A stretch of DNA of 64,000 bases from the NCBI GenBank assembly GCA_002356515.1, contig AP017605.1, forward strand, positions 1,488,001 through 1,552,000, given 5' to 3'. A program made the position numbers and the translations under genes. Each line of letters opens with the position of its first letter. The first letter of the stretch is position 1. The DNA is from Mesorhizobium loti. GTDB taxonomy: Bacteria > Pseudomonadota > Alphaproteobacteria > Rhizobiales > Rhizobiaceae. Of the stretch, positions 45,170-52,421 are shown piece after piece. A model generated the notes under the pieces. It was not told the DNA's origin. It saw only the letters and a program-made list of their open reading frames with translations, and made no database searches.

Positions 45170-45823
45170 CTAGAACTTCAGGGCGACACCGACCCTGAAA
45201 TCATGCGTCTGCACCGTATGGTCCAGCTGGCACCCAGGGCCGCAATATTCCAGGTTCTTCTTGCCGAAGAACGAGAAATCATACTCGCCGCGCAGGAAGA
45301 CGTTGTGGGTCAGCGCAACATCGACACCGGCGCCGACGATGCCGCCGACAAGAGTTGCATCTGCTTCGGCCGAGAAAGGGGGATAGAACGTCTTCAACTG
45401 CGCCGCAGTCACGCCAGCGGTGACGAATGGCAGATAGGTCCCCATATCCATGCCAACTCGCCCCTTCAACGACCCAAACAGGCCGGTCGATACATCCAGT
45501 ATCCCTGCGCCGGGAACGTCGTGGAAGGTCGACTTCTTGAAGCGGTAGCCAAGTTCGCCTTCAACACCATAGACGATGTTGCTGGACTGGAAATTATAGC
45601 CGGTAAAGCCGCCGATGGTTGCCGAGCCGACACTGTGAGTAGAAGTGCCGGCGAAGCCTGGCTCCGTGATTTTGTAATGATCGAGCGTTCCAGCGCCAAA
45701 GACACCGGCATAGGCGCCCTGCCAGGTCCAATCCGGCGTTACCACCGGCGCAGCCAGATCGGCTGCGAGCGCAGGGGCGCACAGCCCGAAGCCAAAGACG
45801 GAAGCCAGCAAGAGCGATTTCAT
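45170..45823 (-). CDS. Outer-membrane beta-barrel protein, Omp25/RopB-like (prophage cargo)
   Basis: This 217-residue protein has a signal peptide (residues 1-20, CAPALAADL) and a porin-like small beta-barrel typical of the rhizobial/Brucella Omp25 family (WTWQGAYAGVFGAG, NIVYGVEGELGYRF, VFLRGEYDFSFFG, terminal DFRVGVALKF with C-terminal Phe). It sits between the capsid and tail genes beside the capsid-gene fragment, so it is inserted host-type cargo. An outer-membrane protein made by a lysogen could change phage adsorption; that is inference. Confidence 0.85.
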   Translation of the reverse strand: MKSLLLASVFGFGLCAPALAADLAAPVVTPDWTWQGAYAGVFGAGTLDHYKITEPGFAGTSTHSVGSATIGGFTGYNFQSSNIVYGVEGELGYRFKKSTFHDVPGAGILDVSTGLFGSLKGRVGMDMGTYLPFVTAGVTAAQLKTFYPPFSAEADATLVGGIVGAGVDVALTHNVFLRGEYDFSFFGKKNLEYCGPGCQLDHTVQTHDFRVGVALKF

Positions 45824-46054
45824 GGAATTTTCCCACGAGCCAAATCTGCCACAACCTATCCGGGATTTCATCGCCCCGCTGTAGCAAGGAGATCACAGTG
45901 CGCCGGATTCTGTTGGTCGTTTCTGGTAAGTATCAATCTCGCGGCTTCTCGGAGCGAGTATTGGATCGGTTCGTTTCCTCGCCGGGCAGACGGCTTTCTT
46001 GCCTCAAGAGCCGGCGGGAGCTCATCGCCCCCGCCCTCTCGCCCCTCGGCCTGG

Positions 46055-47044
46055 TCAGGCCTCGGTGGTCTTCAGCGCGATGAACGTCATGTTCTTGACG
46101 CTCGACGCGGTGCGGTCCCAGTTCGCCGCCAGCGCGAGCTCGGCGTCGGTGGCGAATTCGCCGGCCGAGGAGGCGTCAAGGAAGCGGGTGCCGGGAACGT
46201 GCGGCACGAAATGCCGGCGGCCGACCATTTCGGTAACGCCGCCGCCATGGCCCTGGCGCGGCTTGCGGTCGAACTCAAGGGGCCCGCCTTCGGTGTTGAC
46301 CGGCAGCTCGTTCCACAGGATCGCCTTGTCCTTGAACATGAAGGCGGTATAGACGCCCGCCGTCACCGGAATGTCGTCGTCGACGACGGCGCGCAGCCCC
46401 ATGTAATAGGGGATCAGCGGCCCGCCCTGTTCGGAAGACGGCACATAGTCGATGAGGTCGGCGAGCTTCAGCGCCTTCATCTGCTTGGAGTGCATCCAGA
46501 TCGTCTTGAACTTGTCGGCGCGGTCGCCCATCAGATAGGCGGCCTCGATGATGTCGGTGTCGACGATGGAGGCGCCCGTGGTGCGCACCAGATCGCCGCC
46601 GTCATTGGCGATGTTGTCGGCGACGACGCCTTTCAGGATGCCGAGCAGGGTGAGCTTGTTGGCGCGCTGCCAGTACTCGGTCTGTCGCTTGACGATCAGC
46701 TTCTGCGGATCGTCGCCCGCCAGGATCGAGGTCAGGTCCGGAACGCCCCACGCCTGGGCGCGGACGTTGCGGGCGGCAACCTCGCGGCGCGAGCCGACCT
46801 TCTTCATCTCGATGGAATCGGCCGGATCGTCGTTGACCGGCTCGGACGGGTCGTTGCCGAGGTCCTTCCAGCCGGGCATGTCGACGGAGCGGCCGCCCAT
46901 CGACAGTTTCGACGAGATCGCCGGGTCGGAAAACAGGATTCCGGCCTGGTAGATTTCGAGCGACTGCACATGTTCTTCGAAAGCATATTGCGCATAGACG
47001 GACGGAACGATCGCGTCCGCGATGCGGGTGTAGGCATCTGCCAT
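46055..47044 (-). CDS. Phage major capsid protein
   Basis: This 329-residue protein, encoded directly after the scaffold gene, opens MADAYTRIADAIVPSVYAQYAFEEHVQ and contains GGRSVDMPGWKDLGND and IWMHSKQMKALKLADLIDYV, matching HK97-fold major capsid proteins of alphaproteobacterial podoviruses. It ends SSVKNMTFIALKTTEA; a related fragment lies 0.9 kb downstream. Confidence 0.88.
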   Translation of the reverse strand: MADAYTRIADAIVPSVYAQYAFEEHVQSLEIYQAGILFSDPAISSKLSMGGRSVDMPGWKDLGNDPSEPVNDDPADSIEMKKVGSRREVAARNVRAQAWGVPDLTSILAGDDPQKLIVKRQTEYWQRANKLTLLGILKGVVADNIANDGGDLVRTTGASIVDTDIIEAAYLMGDRADKFKTIWMHSKQMKALKLADLIDYVPSSEQGGPLIPYYMGLRAVVDDDIPVTAGVYTAFMFKDKAILWNELPVNTEGGPLEFDRKPRQGHGGGVTEMVGRRHFVPHVPGTRFLDASSAGEFATDAELALAANWDRTASSVKNMTFIALKTTEA

Positions 47045-47115
47045 TTTTGTCTTCCTTCAGGTTTGGGTTTGGTGGTGAAGGTGTGTTGAGATTCAGGTCA
47101 GGCCGAGCCGAAAAT

Positions 47116-47184
47116 GATGGCTTTCGAGAACCGGAGCGGAGCGGACATTTGGGTCCGTGAGCACCGGAAGCACAGAAAGCCATC
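47116..47184 (-). promoter_or_regulatory. Inverted repeat between scaffold and capsid genes
   Basis: GATGGCTTTC (47116-47125) and GAAAGCCATC (47175-47184) form a 10-bp stem with a 49-base loop in the 176-base gap before the capsid gene. It may tune scaffold-to-capsid expression; that is inferred from position. Confidence 0.35.
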
Positions 47185-47220
47185 GTTTGCAGGCCGGGAT
47201 CACCTGAATATCGACACAGC

Positions 47221-48132
47221 TCAGAGCGGATTGTTGGGCATCCAGCGGTCCGGGTTCTCCCCGGCCTCCCGAGCCAGCCGCCTTGCGCGGGCGGGGTCGC
47301 TTTTGACGAGGGCTGAAATGGCCGTCAGGTTGCGTTCGCCGGCGGCGTTGCGCTTGAACGGATTGCCTCCGCTGCGCCCGGCGCCGCCGTCGATCGTGTC
47401 TTCCCGGAACATCGCCTCGCCAATGGCGTGGAAGGCCTTGGCGATCTGCGGATCGGTCAGCGCCCCGTCAGGCAGAAGGATGCCCTTCGCCTTGTAGGCG
47501 TCGACGAGGCCGAGCTTCTTCATCGCCCGGTTGGCGACCTCGAGCTTCTGGCGAAAGCCGTCGCTGTCGGTCGGCCCCCAGTCCCGGACAAGGTCGTCAT
47601 GGGTAGCTTCCACCGAGCGGGCGAGCGCGATCTCTTGGCGCGCGGCCTGCTCGGCCATGTAGCCGACGAACTTGTCGTGGTAGGCCTGTGCGATCTTCGG
47701 GCTTGCACCCGCTTCGACCGCCCAACCCTTGGACGCATTGGCGAGCTCGTCCGAATAGGCGAAGTTTTCAGGCAGCCCTTCCGGCCGGCGGTATTCGACC
47801 TTCTCGGACGAGGTGACCGGACGCATGGTCTCGGGCAGCCGGGCGTGAAAACGCTCCCAGTCTTCCCGCGATGCATCCGGCCCGGGAACGCGCAGGCTCT
47901 CACCCTGCTGACGCTCCAGCTCCGCATAGGATGTGAAAACCCTGTCGAGGCTTTCAGGCTTGGTCCAGCCCTTGGTTTCAGCGAGCTTGCGGTTGCCTTC
48001 GGAAAGACCGTCAAACCAACTTTTGCCGGCCGCCGGGGCGGACCCGTTGTCCCCGTTGGCCGGTGGCCGTACTGGGTTGCCCGCCGGCTGCGCACGCGCC
48101 GCCACGGACCCGGCGTCTGCCAGATCTGTCAT
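47221..48132 (-). CDS. Phage scaffolding protein
   Basis: This 303-residue hydrophilic helical protein lies directly upstream of the capsid gene. A disordered N-terminus rich in Ala/Pro/Gly is followed by SWFDGLSEGNRKLAETKGW. A charged helical body and a C-terminal AISALVKSDPARARRLAREAG come after. Order, length and composition match podovirus scaffolds that guide procapsid assembly. The ATG at 48132 (MTDLADAGS) is chosen because the longer frame enters a palindromic repeat. Confidence 0.82.
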   Translation of the reverse strand: MTDLADAGSVAARAQPAGNPVRPPANGDNGSAPAAGKSWFDGLSEGNRKLAETKGWTKPESLDRVFTSYAELERQQGESLRVPGPDASREDWERFHARLPETMRPVTSSEKVEYRRPEGLPENFAYSDELANASKGWAVEAGASPKIAQAYHDKFVGYMAEQAARQEIALARSVEATHDDLVRDWGPTDSDGFRQKLEVANRAMKKLGLVDAYKAKGILLPDGALTDPQIAKAFHAIGEAMFREDTIDGGAGRSGGNPFKRNAAGERNLTAISALVKSDPARARRLAREAGENPDRWMPNNPL

Positions 48133-48147
48133 GTGATGTGTTCCTTC

Positions 48148-48333
48148 TTTTCTCCTTCTCCCCTTGTGGGAGAAGGTGGATCGGCGCGCAGCGCCGAGAC
48201 GGATGAGGGGTGCTGGAAGAAATGAGACGTCAGCGATCGTGTCGCCGATTTGGATGAGGCTGCGCCAAGCTGGAACACCGCTCATCCGACCGAGCTTCGC
48301 TCGGCCACCTTCTCCCACAAGGGGAGAAGGGAA
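48148..48333. repeat. RIME-like intergenic palindromic repeat
   Basis: Two inverted arms, about 48150-48180 (CTTCTCCCCTTGTGGGAGAAGG) and 48303-48330 (CCTTCTCCCACAAGGGGAGAAGG), enclose further self-complementary sequence. This is the pattern of the rhizobial intergenic mosaic elements. It fills the gap between the head-protein and scaffold genes. Confidence 0.75.
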
Positions 48334-48337
48334 AACC

Positions 48338-48910
48338 TCAGACGTTATCCCCCCAGTTCTCCCAGAGCAGCGTGATCGTGCCGGTCACGGCGATCGTCCC
48401 GTCGGCGTCGATATCCGTGCCGGCGGCAAAGGCCAGGTTGAGATAGAGATCGACCGGCGTCGCCGTGCCATCCAGCGTCGCCGCGGCGGCGATGTCGGCG
48501 GTCGAGGCCGTCGAGAGCGCCGCGCCGGCGCCGTCCAGCGTGCGCGCCGTCGAGGCCAGCACGTTGACCATGGTTCCGGCCAGCGTCGCACTCGACGCCG
48601 CCGCCGAGCCCAGCGACCATGTCAGCGCCGCATTGTCGTTGATGGTCGAGGCGCGGGTGGTCGGCACGGCGAACTGCAGCCGCGCCGTCCCGCCCTTGAT
48701 GCGCACCTTGCCGTCGGCGAAATCGAAGATTTTCTGGGCGGCATAGGCCAGCGCGTCGGTCACCGGCACCTGCATGCCGGCAAAGGTGAAGACGGTACGG
48801 AAAGCACCGCCCTGCCCCGTGGTCACGGCCTTCAGGCCGAGCTTGGGCGGGGCAAGGCCGGCCTCGCGGGCGGCGGCGCGGACAAGCGTCCGGGGAAGAC
48901 CTCGGGTCAT
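48338..48910 (-). CDS. Phage head-associated protein of unknown function
   Basis: This 190-residue protein begins MTRGLPRTLVRAAAREAGLAPPKLGLKAVTTGQGGA, then has a beta-rich body (FRTVFTFAGMQVPVTDALAYAAQKIFDF, VDLYLNLAFAAGTDIDADGTIAVTGTITLLWENWGD). It lies just upstream of the scaffold gene, suggesting a capsid decoration or vertex role. The start at 48910 is taken as the first ATG with a plausible ribosome region. Confidence 0.7.
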   Translation of the reverse strand: MTRGLPRTLVRAAAREAGLAPPKLGLKAVTTGQGGAFRTVFTFAGMQVPVTDALAYAAQKIFDFADGKVRIKGGTARLQFAVPTTRASTINDNAALTWSLGSAAASSATLAGTMVNVLASTARTLDGAGAALSTASTADIAAAATLDGTATPVDLYLNLAFAAGTDIDADGTIAVTGTITLLWENWGDNV

Positions 48911-49179
48911 TACATTTCTCCATTTTTCGATGAGACGAGAAGGGGTGCGCACGGCGCGCGGGGGCGGCCAGGCTCGGCTTCGGCCGAGCCGCCACAGGCT
49001 GAATCATTTTGATAGGGACGAGAGCTAGCCCCTTGTTCGAAAGAGATGTTTTGGCCTCCCGGTCCATCAACCCCCGAGAAACCATGTCTTATATCGTGAG
49101 CGCTCGTGCCCCCGTTCCGCCGCAATGCGACCGCACGGGACGATCGATAGGGATTTCAGACCTTTAAGGGAGACCTCGC

Positions 49180-49497
49180 ATGACCTTTCACAAAGCCATG
49201 GCCGCCGTGCTGATGACCGCGGCACTTGCCGGCTGCCAGTCGCAGACCGAGGGCCAGCAGCGGGCCACCACCGGCGCGCTCATCGGCGGCGCCGGCGGCG
49301 CCCTCGTCGGCCAGGCGATCGGCGGCAACACCAAGAGCACGGTCATCGGCGCGGCGAGCGGCGCCCTGCTCGGCGCCGTCGTCGGCTCGGCCACCACCCC
49401 GCAGCGCCGCGGCGACGAGATGTGCCGCTACCAGGACCGCTACGGCCGCATCTACACCGCGCCCTGCGACGACCGCTACTACAACGGCAATTATTGA
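49180..49497 (+). CDS. Glycine-zipper lipoprotein (prophage cargo)
   Basis: This 105-residue protein has a lipoprotein signal (MTAALAGC, Cys19) and a double glycine-zipper region (TTGALIGGAGGALVGQAIGG, VIGAASGALLGAVVGS). A C-terminal RYQDRYGRIYTAPCDDRYYNGNY tail resembles 17-kDa surface antigen proteins. An AAGGGAG site precedes the ATG. It is read against the phage structural genes and probably expressed in the lysogen envelope. Confidence 0.85.
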   Translation: MTFHKAMAAVLMTAALAGCQSQTEGQQRATTGALIGGAGGALVGQAIGGNTKSTVIGAASGALLGAVVGSATTPQRRGDEMCRYQDRYGRIYTAPCDDRYYNGNY

Positions 49498-49634
49498 CCG
49501 TTAGCCGCCTTCTCCCCGTCACGGGGAGAAGGTCCCGGCAGGGGGTTGAGGGCAGCACCAAGGTCTGAAAAGCTGGTGCTACCCTTACCCTCAAAGCATT
49601 TCGACGCTATCGTCTCCTCTCCAAGGGGATGACG

Positions 49635-49949
49635 ATGCGACTTCTAATAGCCTCACTGCTGGTGGCTTGTTCAGTCTCCGCACACGCCAAAGACGCCATC
49701 AACATTGAGAAGATCAGCGATTGCCTGGTCCTGCCGGGTGACGCCGTCGAAAATCACATCAAAGCCACGTTCGAAGTGACCCTGGACAAAGTCGGCAAGG
49801 TCAAGTCGGTCGCCGTCGTGTCTTATGAACCGCAGTCCGAAGCGGCGGCAGCAGCGGCCCGGCAACTTTCAAGATCAGTCCAGCGATGTTGGCCGCCGGA
49901 CGTCAAAACCAGCCCGATGCGCATCACTGTGGATCTGAGCAAATTCTAG
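49635..49949 (+). CDS. Secreted TonB C-terminal-like protein (prophage cargo)
   Basis: This 104-residue protein has a signal peptide (residues about 1-20, SVSAHAKD) and a mature TonB-C/TolA-like alpha-beta domain (VENHIKATFEVTLDKVGKVKSVAVVSYEPQSEAAAAAARQLSRSVQRCWPP). The second of two nearby ATGs gives better spacing to the AAGGGG site at 49623-49628. It follows the lipoprotein gene on the plus strand with a hairpin between them. Confidence 0.75.
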   Translation: MRLLIASLLVACSVSAHAKDAINIEKISDCLVLPGDAVENHIKATFEVTLDKVGKVKSVAVVSYEPQSEAAAAAARQLSRSVQRCWPPDVKTSPMRITVDLSKF

Positions 49950-50014
49950 GAATTACTGTAACTGTGCACCATGCGTTCGGCTCCGCTATGCCAACATCCG
50001 ACAAGCGGGGTGGT

Positions 50015-50467
50015 CTACCGGATTTCGACGCCTTCTATCGGGATGTACCATCCGCAGGTGTTCAGCAAGGTTTTCTCTTGAGCACCAGTAAATTTGTCAG
50101 CTCGCGGAGCGGCGCCCCAAACTTCGCAGTGAAAGGCATTACCTTCGATAGGGTCATAGCCGACCCTTAGCGCTGCTGCCCGAGCAGCTTGCGCTTGGAA
50201 TTGTACAGCAGCGACATAGACCGGCGTTCGGACAAAGGCGACAGGATCCTTACCTTCTTCCAAGATCGACCGCTCGTGGTCGACAGACATGCCACCGCCC
50301 TGCGGTTTCATGAGTTTTGATGACAGACGCCGACAATTCCGGTTGTCATCCGAAACGACATGGTGAATCGGATTAACCCGGCGAATGAGAGTGTCCCCGG
50401 GGAGAATCTCCGCATGATCGTGCGGGATCACATCGCCGTCGTCATCACGCGGCGGCGGGGACAGCAT
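50015..50467 (-). CDS. Unknown third gene of TIGR04255 module
   Basis: This 150-residue protein contains ILPGDTLIRRVNPIHHVVSDDNRNCRRLSSKLMKP, GGGMSVDHERSILEEGKDP and CGWYIPIEGVEIR. It overlaps the preceding gene by 23 bases and follows the TIGR04255 gene on one transcript. I recognise the sequence pattern as a recurring companion of TIGR04255-type genes, but no function is known to me. It is cargo inserted between head and portal genes. Confidence 0.7.
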   Translation of the reverse strand: MLSPPPRDDDGDVIPHDHAEILPGDTLIRRVNPIHHVVSDDNRNCRRLSSKLMKPQGGGMSVDHERSILEEGKDPVAFVRTPVYVAAVQFQAQAARAAALRVGYDPIEGNAFHCEVWGAAPRADKFTGAQEKTLLNTCGWYIPIEGVEIR

Positions 50468-50924
50468 CAGCAGCTCGCTTTGCCATTTCGTCGATCCATA
50501 CCCTCACGATCTTGAAATCAACGGTGAGCTTCGCTTCTTCCTCGTCGCCCGTATTAATGTCGGCCATCACGCATTCGACTTTGTTGGCGCCTAAGATGTC
50601 CAGTTCGATATCAAGGCCGGCGCTATGCCATTCAATCTGCAAGGTGCCGTCCGAACCAGGCACCAAACTCGGGCAAGGAGCCCCAGGCACATAGATCGCC
50701 TGCAACAGATTTGCTGCAAAATAAGCGATACTGAAGTCAACGGACCTGCCGGAGTAACCATCCCAGCCCTTCGGCAGTCGCATCAGTTCCTCGAGCTTAC
50801 CTATCACCGCGTCGGACCAAGCGTAGTCGGGGTTTTGAACGATAAGGCGGTGAACAGCCCAGTCGCTCTCTCTGCCGCGCCGATGAGGTTGGATCGAGTA
50901 AACTGAGGCTGACGAATTTGTCAT
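50445..50924 (-). CDS. Unknown second gene of TIGR04255 module
   Basis: This 159-residue protein has MRLPKGWDGYSGRSVDFS near residue 45 and PSLVPGSDGTLQIEWHSAG then DIELDILGANKVECV, a conserved-looking fold of unknown activity. The ATG at 50924 overlaps the TGA of the TIGR04255 gene (ATGA); a start at 50939 is possible. The three genes overlap in series, indicating a single functional module. Confidence 0.72.
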   Translation of the reverse strand: MTNSSASVYSIQPHRRGRESDWAVHRLIVQNPDYAWSDAVIGKLEELMRLPKGWDGYSGRSVDFSIAYFAANLLQAIYVPGAPCPSLVPGSDGTLQIEWHSAGLDIELDILGANKVECVMADINTGDEEEAKLTVDFKIVRVWIDEMAKRAADAVPAAA

Positions 50925-51718
50925 TGCTTTCGTTGCCATACCTTATGCGCCTGTTCGGTAGTTAGATCGCAGAACCGATTGATAATTTTTACACGACCGT
51001 CCGCAAAGAAATTTTTGACCCCTGAGACATCTTTCTGACTTGGCGCCCCTCGGTAAGTGATCCCAAGACGAATCGCCCGTTTGACCTCTCGCGTACTATG
51101 AAGACTAACCTCGTAGTGCATTCTAGCAACTGGGTCCTTTCCATCAGGTGAAAAGACCACTTCCGAGAAATTGGCGTTGAGCTGTTCGATATTCAAGCCC
51201 GTCGGCTGAACGATGCTAAGCCAGTCAGACATCCGAGTGCCGTCGGTCAAGGGTATGGCGTTTATGTAGGATATCTCTGCCTGGTTGATCACAAGGGGTG
51301 ACCGGTCACTGTCGAACTTGGCCGCAAGCCTTGTAAGAAAGCCGTCGAACATCGCTGAAATAGCTTCAAAACGCGGATAGGCCCGGCTGGCGCGCCTTCT
51401 CCAATTGAGGAGAAAACGGTCGTCCTGGAACTGCAGTAGATGGCTGTCGTCATCGGCGATGAACCAATACCGTTTACTCGGTTCGGTGCTTTGGAACGAT
51501 ATCTGGAAGTTCGCCATGGTTTCCGCGCCGCCGAAGACCTCGAAGCGAGGATCGAGCCGCGGCACCTCAGCGTAGTTTGGAAATTCCGATTTGAATTCTT
51601 CACGGACGCGCCACGCGAAAAGGTCGCTGTAGCCAGGATGCCGGGCGAACTGGACCCCCAGCACCACTTCGTCCAGTGGCGGATTGCCGAAATCGGGAAG
51701 GCCCTCAGGTCTGGTCAT
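50921..51718 (-). CDS. TIGR04255-family protein
   Basis: This 265-residue protein has the family entry LPDFGNPPLDEVVLGVQF and mid-section VINQAEISYINAIPL and DWLSI, recognisable as TIGR04255. Members are of unknown biochemical function and are often seen in mobile or defence-rich regions. It leads the three-gene module. The start at 51718 gives the usual N-terminus; the longer frame is not needed. Codons are more AT-rich than in surrounding phage genes. Confidence 0.75.
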   Translation of the reverse strand: MTRPEGLPDFGNPPLDEVVLGVQFARHPGYSDLFAWRVREEFKSEFPNYAEVPRLDPRFEVFGGAETMANFQISFQSTEPSKRYWFIADDDSHLLQFQDDRFLLNWRRRASRAYPRFEAISAMFDGFLTRLAAKFDSDRSPLVINQAEISYINAIPLTDGTRMSDWLSIVQPTGLNIEQLNANFSEVVFSPDGKDPVARMHYEVSLHSTREVKRAIRLGITYRGAPSQKDVSGVKNFFADGRVKIINRFCDLTTEQAHKVWQRKQ

Positions 51719-52100
51719 GGATGTGCGCCAAACGTAAATGCCAAAGCGAAGCACCCCTCCCCAACTGGCCGGACACTGCCTCAGAGCAACCCGCAATACA
51801 AGTGCTGTAGTACGACCATGCTGTGCAGTAATTATGATGCGGCAGGATGAGGGGTTGGCCTTCCCGACGGAAGGTCGTGGACAGGCGAGCCGATGTCACT
51901 TCGAGAACGAAGCCGGATTCGCTGTACGAATTTTGTACACAAAATGTCTGCAAGTTGCCGCTCCGTTCCATATTACGCTGCACAAACCCGCAAGCGAGAT
52001 CAAATTTGAATGCGCTAAACATTTATTTTTATTGGGAAATTTGGAGAACCCGACTTCGCGGGGGGGGAGATTGGCGGCTTCACCGCCTCGCGTCACTCAC
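51719..52100. other. Intergenic region upstream of the TIGR04255 module
   Basis: No gene is evident in this gap. Bases about 51790-52030 are AT-rich and probably carry the promoter of the module; a G-rich repeat remnant (GGGGGGGAGATTGGCGGCTTCACC) at 52060-52085 resembles the arm of the element at 54254-54618. Confidence 0.5.
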
Positions 52101-52421
52101 CTAGCCCTCAGCCCGCGCCGCTTTCTCCAGCGCCGCCAGCTGCGTTTCGTCCAGGGTCAGGAACCCCATAATGTGCTGCACCACTTCGGCTCGGGCATTG
52201 CTGAGCGCGCTGTGCAGTTCGAAGCCTTCGGGCGTCCGGGTCCGCGCCATCCACTCGCCATAGGACGGCCGGCGGTAGTAGCCGACGGTCGCCGCGAGGT
52301 CGGCCAGCACCATCTCGCCGTCCTCGCCGGAGAAGACGCGCAGATAGGCCTTGGTCAGCGCGTCGCGCGCCTTGGCCGGACCGCCGGCCTGGCTGGCGCG
52401 GGCGAAGCGTTTGCCGCTCAT
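52101..52421 (-). CDS. Bbp19-family phage protein
   Basis: This 106-residue helical protein has the Bbp19 pattern: ALTKAYLRVFSGEDGEMVLADLAATVGYYRRPSYGEW, then ELHSALSNARAEVVQHIMGFLTL. Members lie beside the portal gene in many podoviruses, and the function is unknown. It overlaps the end of the portal gene by four bases. Confidence 0.82.
   Translation of the reverse strand: MSGKRFARASQAGGPAKARDALTKAYLRVFSGEDGEMVLADLAATVGYYRRPSYGEWMARTRTPEGFELHSALSNARAEVVQHIMGFLTLDETQLAALEKAARAEG

Noticed and set aside
44996..47089. A 697-residue plus-strand frame across the OMP and capsid genes
   Set aside because: It is the complement shadow of two well-supported minus-strand genes and has Arg/Gly/His-rich low-complexity composition.
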